Shown piece after piece: positions 12,915 to 24,589 of a stretch of 64,000 nt of DNA. The stretch comes from Clitoria ternatea. Its lineage: Eukaryota > Streptophyta > Magnoliopsida > Fabales > Fabaceae. The number at the start of each line of letters is the position of its first letter. Position 1 is the first letter of the stretch. Under the pieces are notes generated by a model, which was not told where the DNA came from, did no database searches, and saw nothing but the letters and a program-made list of their open reading frames with translations. A program made the translations under genes and the position numbers. The stretch covers positions 115,894,501 through 115,958,500 of the forward strand of contig CM075669.1 of the NCBI GenBank assembly GCA_037962975.1. Direction: 5' to 3'.

Positions 12915-13176
12915 ATTTAGGCTCAGGTTGTAATAGTACCTGGCTATTTCCTAATCACCTCAGAGGGAAGACACCTGGTTGTCTTTATCAATGAACTTGA
13001 TAAGAATGTGTGGCATGGACACAATTACTTCTATAGCGTTCAACGTAGGGCGGCCTATGATTCCATTGTATGGTGACTCTATATCAATCACTAGCACTTT
13101 GGACTTCACCGTCCTTGCTCCGGGCTCACCCTTAAAAGACATAAGGGTGTCAAGATATCACTTGGTAGGTTGTTTC

Positions 13177-14663
13177 TGTTATTCAAGTGGCCTCAATACT
13201 CAAGAGGGGGGGTGAATTGAGTTTTTAAGATTTTTATTGAAATGCCTTTGAACTTGGTTCTTTTATCACAAGTTTAGAGTTTATACAAGAGAAGGCAAGT
13301 TTAGTACAAGAGTCAATGCAAATCAAGTAGTAAATATTGCTGAAGCAATTTATCGAGCACTTGGTGTGCAACACTTTAAAGCAACTAGTTCAAGCAAGCT
13401 CAAGTAGGTAAATCACAATCAATCAACAACAAACCAATCAAATGCAATGTATGAATGTAAAAGAGTAAGGGAGAAGAGCTTGCAAACCAATTTAACTAGT
13501 TCCACCACCCCGATGTACGTCTCGCCTTCAAGCAATCCACTTGAAGGATTTCCACTATTGAGAATTTGAGATTACAAGCTTTGAGCAATTGCAGCTTCCT
13601 AGTGTCCTATACTCAAGAACTCAATCTTCACAAGCAAAGGTTAACCCACCTAATCTCACAATCTCTCAATAACCCAAAGGTTGAATCTCAACCTTTGTGA
13701 CCACTCAACCTAGAGTGAAAACCTTGGTGTTTGGTGATGATGTTTACAAGATATATACTCTCAAAAGAGTGAATAGGCAATTGAAAGCTCACACAATTTT
13801 TAACTCTCAACAAGAGAGGATATACAAATTCTAGCTCAAAGATTTTAGAATATACAAGGAAATAAACTCACTAATCATAAATGCAACTAAAGATTGATTG
13901 CTTCTTGTATCTTATTGTTGTGCTTGAGTTTGACATGCATTTATAGAGCCTTAATGGAGCTTGGTGGAGTTCCTAGCCGTTGCATGTGATGGGTGTCTGA
14001 GAGATGAGCTGGTTTCCACCTAAAAAGCATTTTCCACTAATTCTGGCACGACTGTAATTGATTACGCCTCGAGCTGTAATCGATTACACTTTGAAAACTT
14101 CAGTGTATTCCGTGCTGTAATCGATTAGGGTACACCATGTAATCGATTAGGTGTGATACAGAACCTTGGTAATCGATTACTCCTTGCCTTGTAATCGATT
14201 AGTGATGGCACCTGATGCATTTAATTTGGTTACGCAGCTTGGTAATCGATTGTGCCTTGTGTGTAATCGATTAGTGTACAAACAGTAGCCTTGTAATCGA
14301 TTAGTTGACATGTTATAATTGATTAGGTTTATTCCAAAAGCCCTGTAATCGATTGTAGAAGTCCTGCAATCGATTAGTATAAATACCTGATGCATTTAAT
14401 TGATTTTTCATCTTGGTAATCGATTAGGTCTCTTGGTGTAATCGATTAGTCAATAAACAGAACCAATGTAATCGATTAATCTTCACTATGTAATCGATTA
14501 TATGACGAGATAGAAGCTATCTAATCGATTAGCTATGCCTTCGTAATCGATTAGCCTGCGTGTTTTTACAGGTCTGATGTTGTTTTCTTGTTTCTTCAAG
14601 AGTTTCTTCAAGAGCTCTTTGTCATTATCAAAATCTTCAAACCTAAAAGCATATTCAAACACA
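13177..14663 (-). mobile_element. Solo LTR (1487 bp) inserted in the Tat protease
   Basis: It starts TGTTATTCAAG and ends TTCAAACACA on the plus strand, with the perfect 5-bp duplication GTTTC at 13172-13176 and 14664-14668. It has no internal domain or second LTR, so it is a solo LTR. On the minus strand it begins TGTGTTTGAATATG with a TTTTGATAATGACAAAG block. Its far end has the (T)CAATTCACCCCCCCTCTTGAG wording, both styles seen in copia SIRE/Maximus-like LTRs. The left half reads like other legume LTRs (TTGAAGGATTTCCACTATTG). The clade is an inference. Confidence 0.92.
14050..14565. repeat. Eighteen TAATCGATTA palindromes within the solo LTR
   Basis: I count about 18 occurrences of TGTAATCGATTA or one-mismatch variants in roughly 510 bases, at irregular spacing of about 20-45 bases. 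The sequence between them differs from copy to copy, so this is an array of a short palindromic word, not a classical tandem repeat. The core AATCGATT is shared with the cluster at 4294-4560. Confidence 0.9.
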
Positions 14664-14934
14664 GTTTCACTCTATTAAAAATTGTGAGCTTCTGCATATA
14701 AGGTTGTAAGTCTGAGTCATTGAAACCCATTCTTTTAAAACAATTATAAAAAATAGCATTGCAGGAACTCCCTTGATCGACAAGGATCCTCTTGACGTCC
14801 TTGTTTGCAATCACCGTGACTATGACCACAGCCTCATCGCCCCCAGGGATGGTTGGGCCAAAATCTTCATCTGAGAATGACACCACCGGTGCCACCTCAC
14901 CGTCTCTGAAATGGCGGTTGTCCCTAGGTTTCCC

Positions 14935-16001
14935 TTAGATAGACAGAATCATTCGATGATGATTTTTTCGGGCTGCGATCGAAGCTTTGCCTTCGGCAAA
15001 GCCCCTAACGATCATATCAATCACCTCACGCCAACCCTGCCTTTGCTGCTGGGGCATACCGTCCTTCTGAGCACCCTCGCTGATAACAACTCCTTTCTGC
15101 TTCTTAGCGGCAGTGTATCTCTTGACTGGAGCACAACTATTATCGCCTTCATTATTGTGGTCACGACCTCGCTTCTCCATTCGCTCTGGCTCATCTAAGG
15201 ACTTCTCCTTGAAGAGGTATTGCTTTAACTTTCCCTCTCGAATGAGGGTCTCCACCATATTCTTTAAAGCTTTACATTTATCAGTGGAGTGGCTAACTTG
15301 CTCATGGAAACTGCAATACTTACGTGAATTCCCAGCCTCTTTAGTGGAGCTGGTCTCTTAATCCCATACACGCTAAGTGTAGGCCATCCGACCTTCCTCA
15401 AGATCTGGGAGTGCTTAGCGTTCAGTGGTGCATAGTTGCTAAAAGAAGCCACTCACCTTTCCTGCTGTTGGGGTCGAGGGCCCCTAAAATCATCCCTCTA
15501 GAAGTGCCTATCTGGCCTCACCCTCTCCTTATCCCTATGTGGTTGGGGAGAGGGAACTGGTGGTTTAACCCGAGCCACTGTGGCTTCCAAATGCATCTCT
15601 ATACCCACATACTTTGAAGCCTTCCTCCGGAATTTTTCAAACATTGTCGGAGGACTCTTTACCAAAGACAAGGCAAAGGCTGATCCAGGTTGAAGGGCCT
15701 CAATGACAATATGTAGCTGAATGGCCTCTGTGAGATTAGGCACCATAGCTGCCTCCTTGTAAAACCTCTTCAGAAACTCCTTAAGAGTTTCGTTCTCCCC
15801 TTGCCTGATCTGGGCCAAGGTGTGAGACGTCCTGGGGACATCCCTAGAAATGACAAAGTGATTCTCGAAGGCTGTTGCCATCTCCTCCCAAGAGTCTATT
15901 GATCCTGAGGGTAGACCCTTGAACCAGCTAAGGGCCTCCTTTCGTGGGAACATCCTGCACATCACATCTTCATCAGCTCCCAAGTACATAGCCTCATACA
16001 T
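14935..16001 (-). pseudogene. Tat-type gypsy gag
   Basis: On the minus strand 16001-15498 encodes a Retrotrans_gag domain: ALSWFKGLPSGSIDSWEEMA, then FKRF-type LKEFLKRFYKEAAMV and a helical C-terminal part. 15452-15264 continues with FSNYAPLNAKHSQIL, and 15258-14935 is a basic tail containing a RGFAEG motif near 14995-15010. Frames change between the three parts and stops occur, so it is broken. Upstream sequence to the 5' LTR (16002-16550) contains further diverged gag reading with stops. Confidence 0.88.
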
Positions 16002-16572
16002 GTAAGCATCAAGATGCTTAGTGGGGTCATTTTCTCCATTATACTTCCCAATGGAGAGTGGTTGAGTTGTCTACAAATGCTTGGGAATAGGCACACTCAT
16101 GAGTCTCCTAGAAAAGGGGACATTGAGCCTATACGCTCCTAGAGTCGCTACCATTAACTCTTTTTTCCTTCTATTGACTCCATCACCTGAGTCTTGGGTC
16201 TGCTCCCTTTCCTCATACGTGGGGATCTTCAAATACTAGAGAGTCGCAGATTTCTCTCTTCCAATGGTGTGGTGATTCTACTCAGCCTGGGACACCACCT
16301 TCTCCTCTGTTTGTCTCCTTTCCCTCCTTAACTCCGCGAGCTCGTCCCTGAGCTTCCTTATGACCTCATCATGAGGATCTGACACTACTGCAGGTATCAC
16401 CCTCATCGAGCTACCTCCAGGAGACTTAAAGAGAAGTCTTCTATTAATATGTTAGTTAGTCACATCCTCCACGTGACCCTCAACAAACTCACGTCCATTA
16501 TCCTTCATAGATGACTACTGAACTTTTGTAGAAAGTGGTAATAACTTTAACGAGTCCCACTGGGCGTGCCAA

Positions 16573-17211
16573 TGAACTGGTCTAATCCGGGGTCAAAGAT
16601 CCGGAGTGGGGACCAGCCTCAAAAGTCAAGGATAAAAGTGTTTGTACACCGGTACGGTGGGTATCGGGTATTATGATCTGAACTCTCAGTGGGAGAATCC
16701 GGTCTTGTTGTCTTGGAAATCCTACACACTAAGCTTTCACACTAAAGCAGGCGAAAGATGGTGTCACCTGTGAAGATTCTCTAATACTCAAGTCAGTCAC
16801 CAGAATGAGAATTCAGGACAAAGAGCTTAAGCAATGAAATAGTATATCAAGGGTAAGAACAACGTCACCTTTTATAAGTGTGAGAATAGACTATTTATAG
16901 GTGGGTATGGAGAATGAATCGTTAGGCACAGGTGGGACAGGAGACAAATAGTACACTGCTCGGTGTACGATTCTGACACACGACACGGGAAGAGTCGTGT
17001 TTCTCGCATATTCTCCTTGCGGCTGTACCTTGTACCTTCTGTCGGGTAACGTGGATACTTTCTGGTGTGCAAGGTAAGAACCTGGATAAACCGGTATGGA
17101 GAACGCCTCATACAAGTTCATAGTCCAGAAGTACACCGATGAGGCCGGTAGCACAGGGAGAACGGATGCAATTACCTATCTGTCCCTAGTACCGGTATCG
17201 AGACCAGATCA
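16573..17211 (-). repeat. 5' LTR of the Tat-type element, with primer-binding region
   Basis: The right repeat of the pair. On the minus strand the bases just inside it (about 16550-16572) read CATTGGCACGCCCAGTGGGA, resembling the ATTGGCGCCGTCTGTGGGA primer-binding region typical of Tat elements. The duplication GATAC follows at 17212-17216. Confidence 0.92.
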
Positions 17212-17216
17212 GATAC

Positions 17217-20137
17217 CTTTAACTCTATTTACCAGATTAAGGGCGCCACAGGGTGCAACCAACCAATAACATGTTTGGTATCATATACAACTCAAAAATA
17301 ATGGGAGATTGTTCAACAGATATACAAAACCAAGAGAGGGGGTCAATATGCCTTGGTGGGTCAATAAGGATTAATTTACCTGGCTAGAATAAGCTTAAGA
17401 GAAAGGTGATGGTCATGAGAGTTAGGTTGTTTGTGCTAAGTTTGGTGTTTGTAATCTGGGTGGATCTAAAACTTTTGGACATTTAAAAAATTGTGGGAAG
17501 CATTTGCATCATGATAGTCCCCAATGTATTAGAAATTGTATTATATTAATCCCTAACTTTATTATAAGGCTTATGAATTTATTCTCCTTGTGTAGTGCAG
17601 GTTGTTGTATGGAATATTACTTTAATGTCATTAATGTAGTTTGTATAGTATAATTATTTTGTATGGAAAAAGTCCTTAATGTAAGTTATTCTTACTAATG
17701 TTATTTTAACTTCTGAATTAGTCCATGTGTGTATACATTAGGTAAAGCAAAATCATGCATAACAGCAAGTCATAATATTCATATTGCATAAAAGTTTAGT
17801 AACAAAAATCAAAGTCATACATAATGGTTTATTTGGAACAAAACTTGTCCTTTAAATACATCAAAATACAAAAAATAAACGTAAGCACGGGACATTGCAG
17901 CCACTTTTATATTTTTTTATAAATTTTTAAACATATTTAATGTTATGAAAACGTTAGGGATCTATGTGATGAAATTCTGTTACCTAAAGTTTCATAAAGG
18001 CCACATTAGTATTGTTAGGCCACGTGGCATCACCAGGTGGAGGTTAATGTGCCATGTGGCACATAACTAGACGGAAAAAATAGAACCTAATGACAAAGAC
18101 AAACGAGTTGGATGGAGGCAAGCATTGGGGTTTATGAAGCTATTCAATTTGCTTTAGGACTAATTTGATCTATAGTGAATATGTCGAGGACGACTTTAGC
18201 TTTTACTTATTATTTGAATAATGAGATAAGATGATAATGTAATCACATAAAAAACTTCAACTTGAAATTCAATCACAAAATTATCAAATTAAACCACATG
18301 TATACCAAGAGTCCTAAAATTTTGTGTAGTAAGAAAAATTATAACCACATGTATACCATATCTATGCACAAAAAGGATAAAAGTCAATTTCAAATAACAA
18401 GGAACCACTCTCACTTAACATGTGTGTGTGTATATATATATATATGTATGGTTGAATCTTAAAATTATATACAACAAACGTAATAACAAGAAACAATCAC
18501 AATATAATTCTTTTCATATTTAAATTTTGGTTCTTGAAGACTTAATTATATTTCCTTATGTCATAATTCTTCTCAAACTATAGTTATTATTATTTGTTCA
18601 AATTTGATAATTCTCAAATTTATAGTTTGGTTCTTCATGAGTATTACAAATATTTCTATTTATAAATATAAATTGAGCTTTTAATATAAGTAGTTTCAAT
18701 CCTTATCTTTATAAAAAGATAAATGATTATAACCTTTTTAGAAAGTTCTATATGAAAATTGATATCCATATATAATATTTATAACACAATTAATTTTTGA
18801 GGTAATTTTTGTTCAGGCGAAGCTTTCTTTAAATTTCCTTGTAAATTATATTTAATCCCTTAAAATGTAAATGCAGTTTAATAATTTTCACTTAACCTCT
18901 TACAACACGTGGATTAAATTTTTTCCACGTACATGTAGCTTGTCTTTCTTTTCTAAAATAGTTTTCATGTTTTAAAGTTTAGTGTCAATGGCATCATTGT
19001 TATGAATTTAATAACTTTCCCTTATTCCTGTATTTGATAAAATCAATTGATCATGTTAAGCTTCTTCAAAAATTTAATATAAAATATACTTGGTCATTGT
19101 TAGTTTCATGTTCTCTCTCAATTCGATAGAAAACACAGATAAGATTTGAATTTTTTTTGGCAATGAATTAGATTTGAATCGAGTGACTTTCTCTAATTCG
19201 TCGGTATGGTCTAGCGGTATTGATAAACTACTTTTATATTCATCATCAATTGTAGATTTTTCACTCTGATCTTTTATAAGAAGACACTAAAGTCTTTATA
19301 ACTATGATGATACCAAAGGAAAAAATAAAGGGTAAAACACAATTTATTTTTGGCATGTGTTCTTTTTTAATTTGTGTATGATTTAATTGTTTTTGGGTAG
19401 GAAACTAATAGTAAATTAAAAAATGGATATAATAACAAAATAGATAAGAGATCAAATTAGATAAAAATATCAAATTAAATAAGGGTAGGAAGCAATACAT
19501 GGTATTATTTTTAATTGAAATTAATCTTATAATTTAAGTTGATTGAATGATCATTATTATTTGTTCTCATCTCTCACTATATTATTTAATTCTCATTGGA
19601 TATGCTTTATATATGTGTATGTGCGTATGCATGTATATTAACAACAATTATTTTATTCTCCTTGACAACTAAAATTAAAACATTTTGTGACCAAAAAAGT
19701 AGAATATTTTTGTTCCCCTTTACAACTTAGGGTACCAAAATGGTATACCACTACAAGTAGCAAATTTGTAAACAAAGTGAACCTTTACTCAACAACCAAG
19801 CACAACACATCATTTTCCACTAGATTTGGTGGAGCTTTAAAGTGTGGTGATTTTCCCTCTTGTCTCACAATAATATTATCTCATCATTGTCACCTTCCTC
19901 AACTTATTCAAGGAACTCACACCTAACATCATCCTACACATCTAACAAGAAAATATCTTTAACCTAATAACATAAAGCCATTAAACTATATAGAATCTTT
20001 ATCCCATGCTTTAAGGTGTCCTTACAACTTACATAATAACCCCATTATTGCATTGATAGAGAAAAGGTTTCATAAGACATATTTTTAAAATGTTGGGGGA
20101 TTGATTTGGAAATTTTAAAATATCTAAAACCATTTTG
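17217..20137. other. AT-rich interval with no recognised gene
   Basis: About 2.9 kb between two complete LTR elements. I see short open frames only, a (TG)n(TA)n run at 18421-18445, and a CCACGTGGCAT/GCCATGTGGCA pair near 18020-18060. A weak BED-zinc-finger-like reading (HLKNC near 17490) could be a hAT transposase scrap, but it is too short to call. Confidence 0.6.
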
Positions 20138-21254
20138 AAACTTGTTCACTCTAAACATAAAAATACCAAACCTTAGAGAATTACTCAAAAAAATAAGGTT
20201 TATTACTCAAAATGCCACTTGAATTATAAAGGGGATCTGAGGTCATATTTATACATCAAAGAAGGGTCATGATCTCAGTCTAATATCTAATAAATAAGGA
20301 TAACTTTCTAAGATAGGGAATAGAGATAACTTCCTAGAATTGAGGAGATAAAGATAATATTCTAAAATAGGGGGATAAGGGAGACCTTAGCTAATTTGGA
20401 GGGAACAGGAGCCCCCTAGTCACAAGCTTTCGGCCATTAGGCGAGCAGAGTGACTATGTACCGAGTAGTTGTATGCCGAGAATCCGTACATCGAGTGGTT
20501 TGTATGCCATGTAAGTTCTAGTCGTGAGCTTTATTGTTCCTTCGGTCGGGATTCTAGGATTTAACATAATTTAATGAGCTGAGTTGTACTTGTCTTATTG
20601 CTATTCTAGTGGGTCATGTTAAAACCTCTCGGGAGAAAAACCTAGTAGGAAAAAACTCCTCAAGTAAGAAAAAGAGTGCCCTCATTCATTAAGCTATAAT
20701 ACATCTTTAAACATGTAGTGTTCCATGTCAATAGGATGCTTCTTCCTTTTAATTCTTCAAGTTGGTATGTTCCTTTGTCGGTGACTTCTCTTACCTAATG
20801 TGGGCCTTCCTAGTTGGCTACCAGCTCCCCGTCCTCTCTAATTCTTCTATTATTGTAAGCTACTATTGGAATTAGATCTCCTCTTTGAAAAGGTCATGTC
20901 TCAAACAATGTGTTCTATTTCTGAGCAAATTTTTGTTTAGAGGCTTGTATCTTGATATAGGTTATGTCTTATTCTTCTAGATTAAGGTCCAGGTCTTCTT
21001 ATCTTCTTGCGTCATTTTCTTCCTCGTCATAGGATGTTCTTCTAAGAGAGAGCTCTCCTAGTTCCATAAGAATCCCTGCATATACTCTGACAGTGTTTCA
21101 TGGTTGGCACTTGGAAGTTTGTCATTTTAGGACATAACAAGAATTTTTCCTTTCAGAATTGGAAACTTAGAAATTTGTCGTTTTGGGACTTGACGTGATT
21201 AGGCTTTTACCGTTCAGAAATTCGTAAATTGAAATTTGCCATTTACTCCCTCAG

Positions 21255-21615
21255 TCAAGATTTTAGGACTTAAATGTAATAATAATTCACTGTTACCCTC
21301 GACCCATCACTCAAGGTTTTAAGACTTAACCATAATAATAATTTGTCATTACCCTCGAGCCGTCACTCGGGATTTTAGGACTTAAACGTAATAATATTTT
21401 GTTATTACTTTCGAACCGTCACTTAGGGTTTAGGACTTAATAATTTGTCATTACCACTGAGCTGTTAGTCGGGGTTTTAGGATTTAAACATAATAATAAT
21501 TTGTCGTTACCCCCGAGCCATCACTCGGGGTTTTAGGACTTAACCATAATAATAATTTGTCGTTACCCCCAAGTTGTCACTCAGGGTTTTAGGACTTAAA
21601 TGTAATAATAATTTC
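21255..21615. repeat. Tandem repeat of about 55-60 bp, six to seven units
   Basis: Each unit has the order TTAGGACTTAA, ATAATAATAATTTGTC, TTACCC(C/T)CGAGCC, (G/A)TCACTCGGG. Units vary by a few bases and small deletions. The repeat lies inside the non-coding 3' part of the compact gypsy element, similar in position to the three-unit repeat of the larger Tat element. Confidence 0.85.
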
Positions 21616-21732
21616 AAGAAAATTGTTGAGTTGAATCGTTTTTGTTATTGATGTTTTGTCAGGTCTTGTTAAAATCTCTCAGGGGAAACCCAATGGAAAA
21701 ACCCCTTGAGAAGAAAAAATTCCTGTGAAAGA

Positions 21733-22685
21733 TTACATGGTGTTACTTGGTGGTTCTGCTCTTACCCCGTTATTTTCAGAGCTCCCAACCCGATCAACTT
21801 CACGTTCTTCCATATTCACGTAATGTGTTAACTTCTTCCTGAAATCATCCATATTAGTTAGTGGCTTTTTGGCCAAAGATTCATAAAACTTACCCTGACG
21901 TAATCCTATCTGTATTGCGTGGAGGGCCACCTCCAAGCTTAGGTCTTGGATTTGCATAGCTTGCTTGTTGAAGCGTGCCATGAACTACTTAAGTGTCTCC
22001 CTTCATCCCTGCTTGAGGTTGACCAAGCTATGGGAAGTCGGTTGAGACGCTCGGATAGAGGCAAACTAGGTGAGGAACTTCTCCATGAGCTCTGCGAAAC
22101 ATGATATGTTTTTCAGGGGAACGTGTGAGAACTAGAGCAAAGTGGATTTAGTGATGGTGGTAGGGAAGGTTCTGCATAAGGGGGCATCGGACGCCCTAGA
22201 GATGAGATGGTTGGTTGTGAACATGGTAAGGTGTTCTTCTGGGTCACCTCTTCCGTCATACTTTTCCATCGTAGGTGGCTTGTAATGTAGTGGTGTGGGG
22301 GCTATCATTATGGCTTATGTGAATGGATATGCGGAATAGAGGACTAAAGGTTCTGCTCTATCTTCCTTTGGTTTTGTAGCTTGCGTATTCTGATAACCAG
22401 AGGTCTCCCTTTCCTCTGATAAGTGATTCCTTAGTTTTTCTTTTCTTTCCTCAACTAATTAACGATACGCTAGAGTGTTTCGATGAGGGCTAAAGCTTCC
22501 TTTAATTGATTGTCCCTGTCTTGGTGTCCTCCTTGGTTCTTCTGGGGGTCTCCGTCATCTTTGTGGTTGGGATTGCTACGTGTAGTCACCATCTTCTTCT
22601 TCCTTGGAGCCAGTCCTTGTCTTTGTAATGTGAGAACTGTTTTACGGGGCCCTACGATGGGCACCAAAATATTCACTCTAAGCAT
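21733..22685 (-). pseudogene. gag remnant of the compact gypsy element
   Basis: The N-terminal part (22685-22470) is basic and ends in a KEALALIETL helix. The C-terminal part (21981-21733) reads ARFNKQAMQIQDLSLEVALH and SLAKKPLTNMDDFRKK, the classic end of the gypsy Retrotrans_gag domain followed by a YVNMEE motif. The middle (22469-21982) reads as gag in shifting frames with stops. It may once have been the only protein of this element. Confidence 0.8.
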
Positions 22686-22989
22686 GTAAATACCAAAACC
22701 TAAAGAATTACTCTAGGAAAATAAGGTTTATTACTTAAAATGTTACTTGAATTACGAAAGGGGGCTCTGAGGCCATATTTATACATCAAACAAAGGTCAT
22801 GATCTTGGCCCAATATCTAATAGATAGGGATAATTTCCTAAGATAGGGGATAGAGACAACTTCCTAGAATTAAGGAGATAAAGATAATCTCCTAAAATAA
22901 ATAGATAAGGGGGACCTTAGCTAATTTGGAGGGAACAAAACTAAAAACCAATATTAAAAATAAATTGTATATTTTAGCCTAAACTTAAT

Positions 22990-23200
22990 AGGCTAAAATA
23001 CACTTTCAACCCCTTTAAACTTTAGGGTTTATGAAAAAATCCTCAAAAATAAATTAATAATTTTAGCCCCTAAAATTTTTAGGATTATCTAAAAATAATC
23101 TTTCATTAGTATTTTTTTGTGAACTGTCGAGATGATTAACATTTGTGTCATATTAGTAGTGACAACTAATTATTCATATTAATCTTTTAATAAACTTAAC
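22990..23200 (+). repeat. Left arm of a long inverted-repeat pair
   Basis: Starts GGCTAAAATACAC. Read against the reverse complement of 27700-27885, it shows clear collinear similarity over about 180 bases: the CCCCTTTAAA, AATTAATAATTTTA and GTTAACGTTTGTGTCA-type blocks occur in the same order. The wording matches a common plant TIR-type repeat (GGCTAAAATACACTTT). No target-site duplication was found. Confidence 0.6.
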
Positions 23201-24589
23201 TGTTATGAATCTTAATCATGGACAATAATTGTACCATAAAAGTTAAAGGATGGTGGAAACATTGTTTGCGATTCAACATTTCAACTGCAGGCAATGCTCC
23301 AACATTTTCTCTTAGACATTTCACCAAATACCTTACGGGCATAACATGAAGACTTTTTTCCATTGATGACATGAGAAACCAAACTCAATCACAAATGAAA
23401 TTGAAAAAGAAAGATCATATATACATTAAACACAAAATCAAACCTAAATTTGAAGGAAAAAGAGCATTATATATAATCACATCAGGTTCAAGAATTCAAT
23501 CCTAGTTCTTCCGATACATAAATTGGGTTTCTTCCCTATGCCTTCAATGATATCTAACAACTCCTTAAACACCAAATCCAATATAAAAAACAAGATAAAA
23601 AATTAGAGATAAGGGTAAAGGAGTTCTCATTTTTGATGACTCTATGAGGCATTCTTCTCTTCTTGCCTCCAAACTGTATGTGAAGAGAGCCTTGCTCCTT
23701 CACCAACCCCTCTATATGCTTCATGACAAATACATTTCTAGCACCTCTTTGTGCTTAATGGGTCTCTCTCCTTCTTTGTCCATAGAAGTATTCAATCCTT
23801 TAAAGGTTTGTGTTCCACCCCCTCATATTCACCATGGGATGAATGGAACTTTTTGTGTGCATCGTTTTCTTAGGATTACTTGTAGCATGTATATAATTAC
23901 TATAGGTTCTTTTAGTATAGAGTTGTGTCTTTATTCTTTTGAGTTAAATTTTCTTTATGTTTTATCTTTTATTCTTTTACTTGTAACTAAAGTTTTCATA
24001 GGTTTAGTAGTTGTTTCATTTCCTAACCTTTTCTGTGTATATCTACATTATATATTTGATTATGTTTCTACTATTCACTTTCATAAGGGATTATATAGGG
24101 GGCTAGTATCATCTTTGCATTCCATGCATGTTCTAGTTCCTAGTTTAAATGTCATTACACATTATGATCCCTTTAGGGCAATTCTTTCTACTCTTTTACA
24201 TCATATGCCCACGATTACTTCTATTTCACATGATCATTTCTCTACACCTCATCTAATCCTCATTGAGCATCATGTCATTCATACCATCTGTAGGATGTAT
24301 GGGGTGTGCATGGGTTAGTTTGTGCCCTCTTGAGGGATTTTCTCTTTCTAATTTATTATGTTATTTTTTCTTTTATCTTCACAAAGGTAAAAAGGTTAGT
24401 CTTTGATCCTGGTGGAAAATATCATATCTTTTCTTCTTTTGCCTTTGTTTTTCTTTCACTTTTGTTTTTCATTTTTTCGCAACTCATTTTATTTTCCCTT
24501 CATCTTGTAGGTTTATCACTCCTTTGAGCATTGCATTGATAAATTTTTTTCCAGGATTTGAGGACAAATCCTCTTGAAGAATAGGAGCA
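23201..24589 (+). other. Unassigned region ending in a gypsy-like polypurine/LTR junction
   Basis: It contains a 224-codon open frame (23644-24318) with hydrophobic stretches but low-complexity wording, no motif I recognise and no splice or promoter context. I do not call it a gene. The end (24555-24589) reads AGGATTTGAGGACAAATCC then CTTGAAGAATAGGAGCA, which is how some Ty3/gypsy chromoviruses end before their 3' LTR. The stretch may be the eroded 3' internal part of such an element. Confidence 0.4.

Larger units (their letters stand above)
12960..14895 (-). pseudogene. Tat-type gypsy protease, split by a solo LTR
   Basis: The N-terminal half (14895-14669) carries VDQGSSCNAIFY, the aspartic-protease active site with Gln-Gly in place of Thr-Gly around the Asp. 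The C-terminal half (13171-12960) carries the YNGIIGRPTLNAI block typical of gypsy protease ends. Between them sits a 1487-bp solo LTR at 13177-14663 flanked by GTTTC on both sides, which accounts for the gap. A stop also occurs just beyond the duplication, so the frame was not clean even without the insertion. Confidence 0.9.
4906..17211 (-). mobile_element. Complete, decayed Ty3/gypsy Tat-type LTR retrotransposon
   Basis: The two LTRs are 4906-5544 and 16573-17211, both 639 bp, starting TGAACT(A/G)GTC and ending GAGACCAGATCA on the plus strand. The element is flanked by a perfect 5-bp duplication GATAC (4901-4905 and 17212-17216). Transcription runs on the minus strand: gag, protease, RT, RNase H and integrase run right to left. 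About 4 kb then lies between integrase and the 3' LTR, carrying a three-copy repeat and an oppositely oriented gene, a layout known for Tat-lineage elements. A 1487-bp solo LTR (13177-14663) interrupts the protease. Frameshifts and stops break every protein. The LTRs differ by roughly one base in eight to ten over the first 230 bases, mostly transitions, so the insertion is old. Confidence 0.95.
20143..22937 (-). mobile_element. Compact gag-only Ty3/gypsy derivative, complete with LTRs
   Basis: The left LTR is 20143-20407 (starts TGTTCACTC, ends GGAGGGAACA) and the right LTR 22670-22937 (starts TATTCACTC, ends GGAGGGAACA). A perfect duplication AAACT flanks the element (20138-20142, 22938-22942). 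Inside the right LTR the minus strand reads TTTTGGTGCCCATCGTAGGGCCC, close to the primer-binding region of Tat elements. Next to the left LTR is the purine run AGGGGGCTCC. Only gag fragments are present, with no protease, RT or integrase. It is therefore a non-autonomous element that would have needed enzymes in trans. LTR divergence is roughly 10 percent by eye. Confidence 0.93.

Noticed and set aside
17430..17530. BED-zinc-finger-like reading ending HLKNC
   Set aside because: Too short, the cysteine spacing does not fit, and no transposase domain follows.
21255..21615. Regular repeats of about 58 bp that could suggest a CRISPR array
   Set aside because: Units are contiguous tandem repeats without unique spacers, in a plant retroelement.
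23644..24318. 224-codon open frame with hydrophobic stretches
   Set aside because: No motif, no start or splice context, low-complexity wording, and it sits in eroded gypsy DNA inside an inverted-repeat pair.
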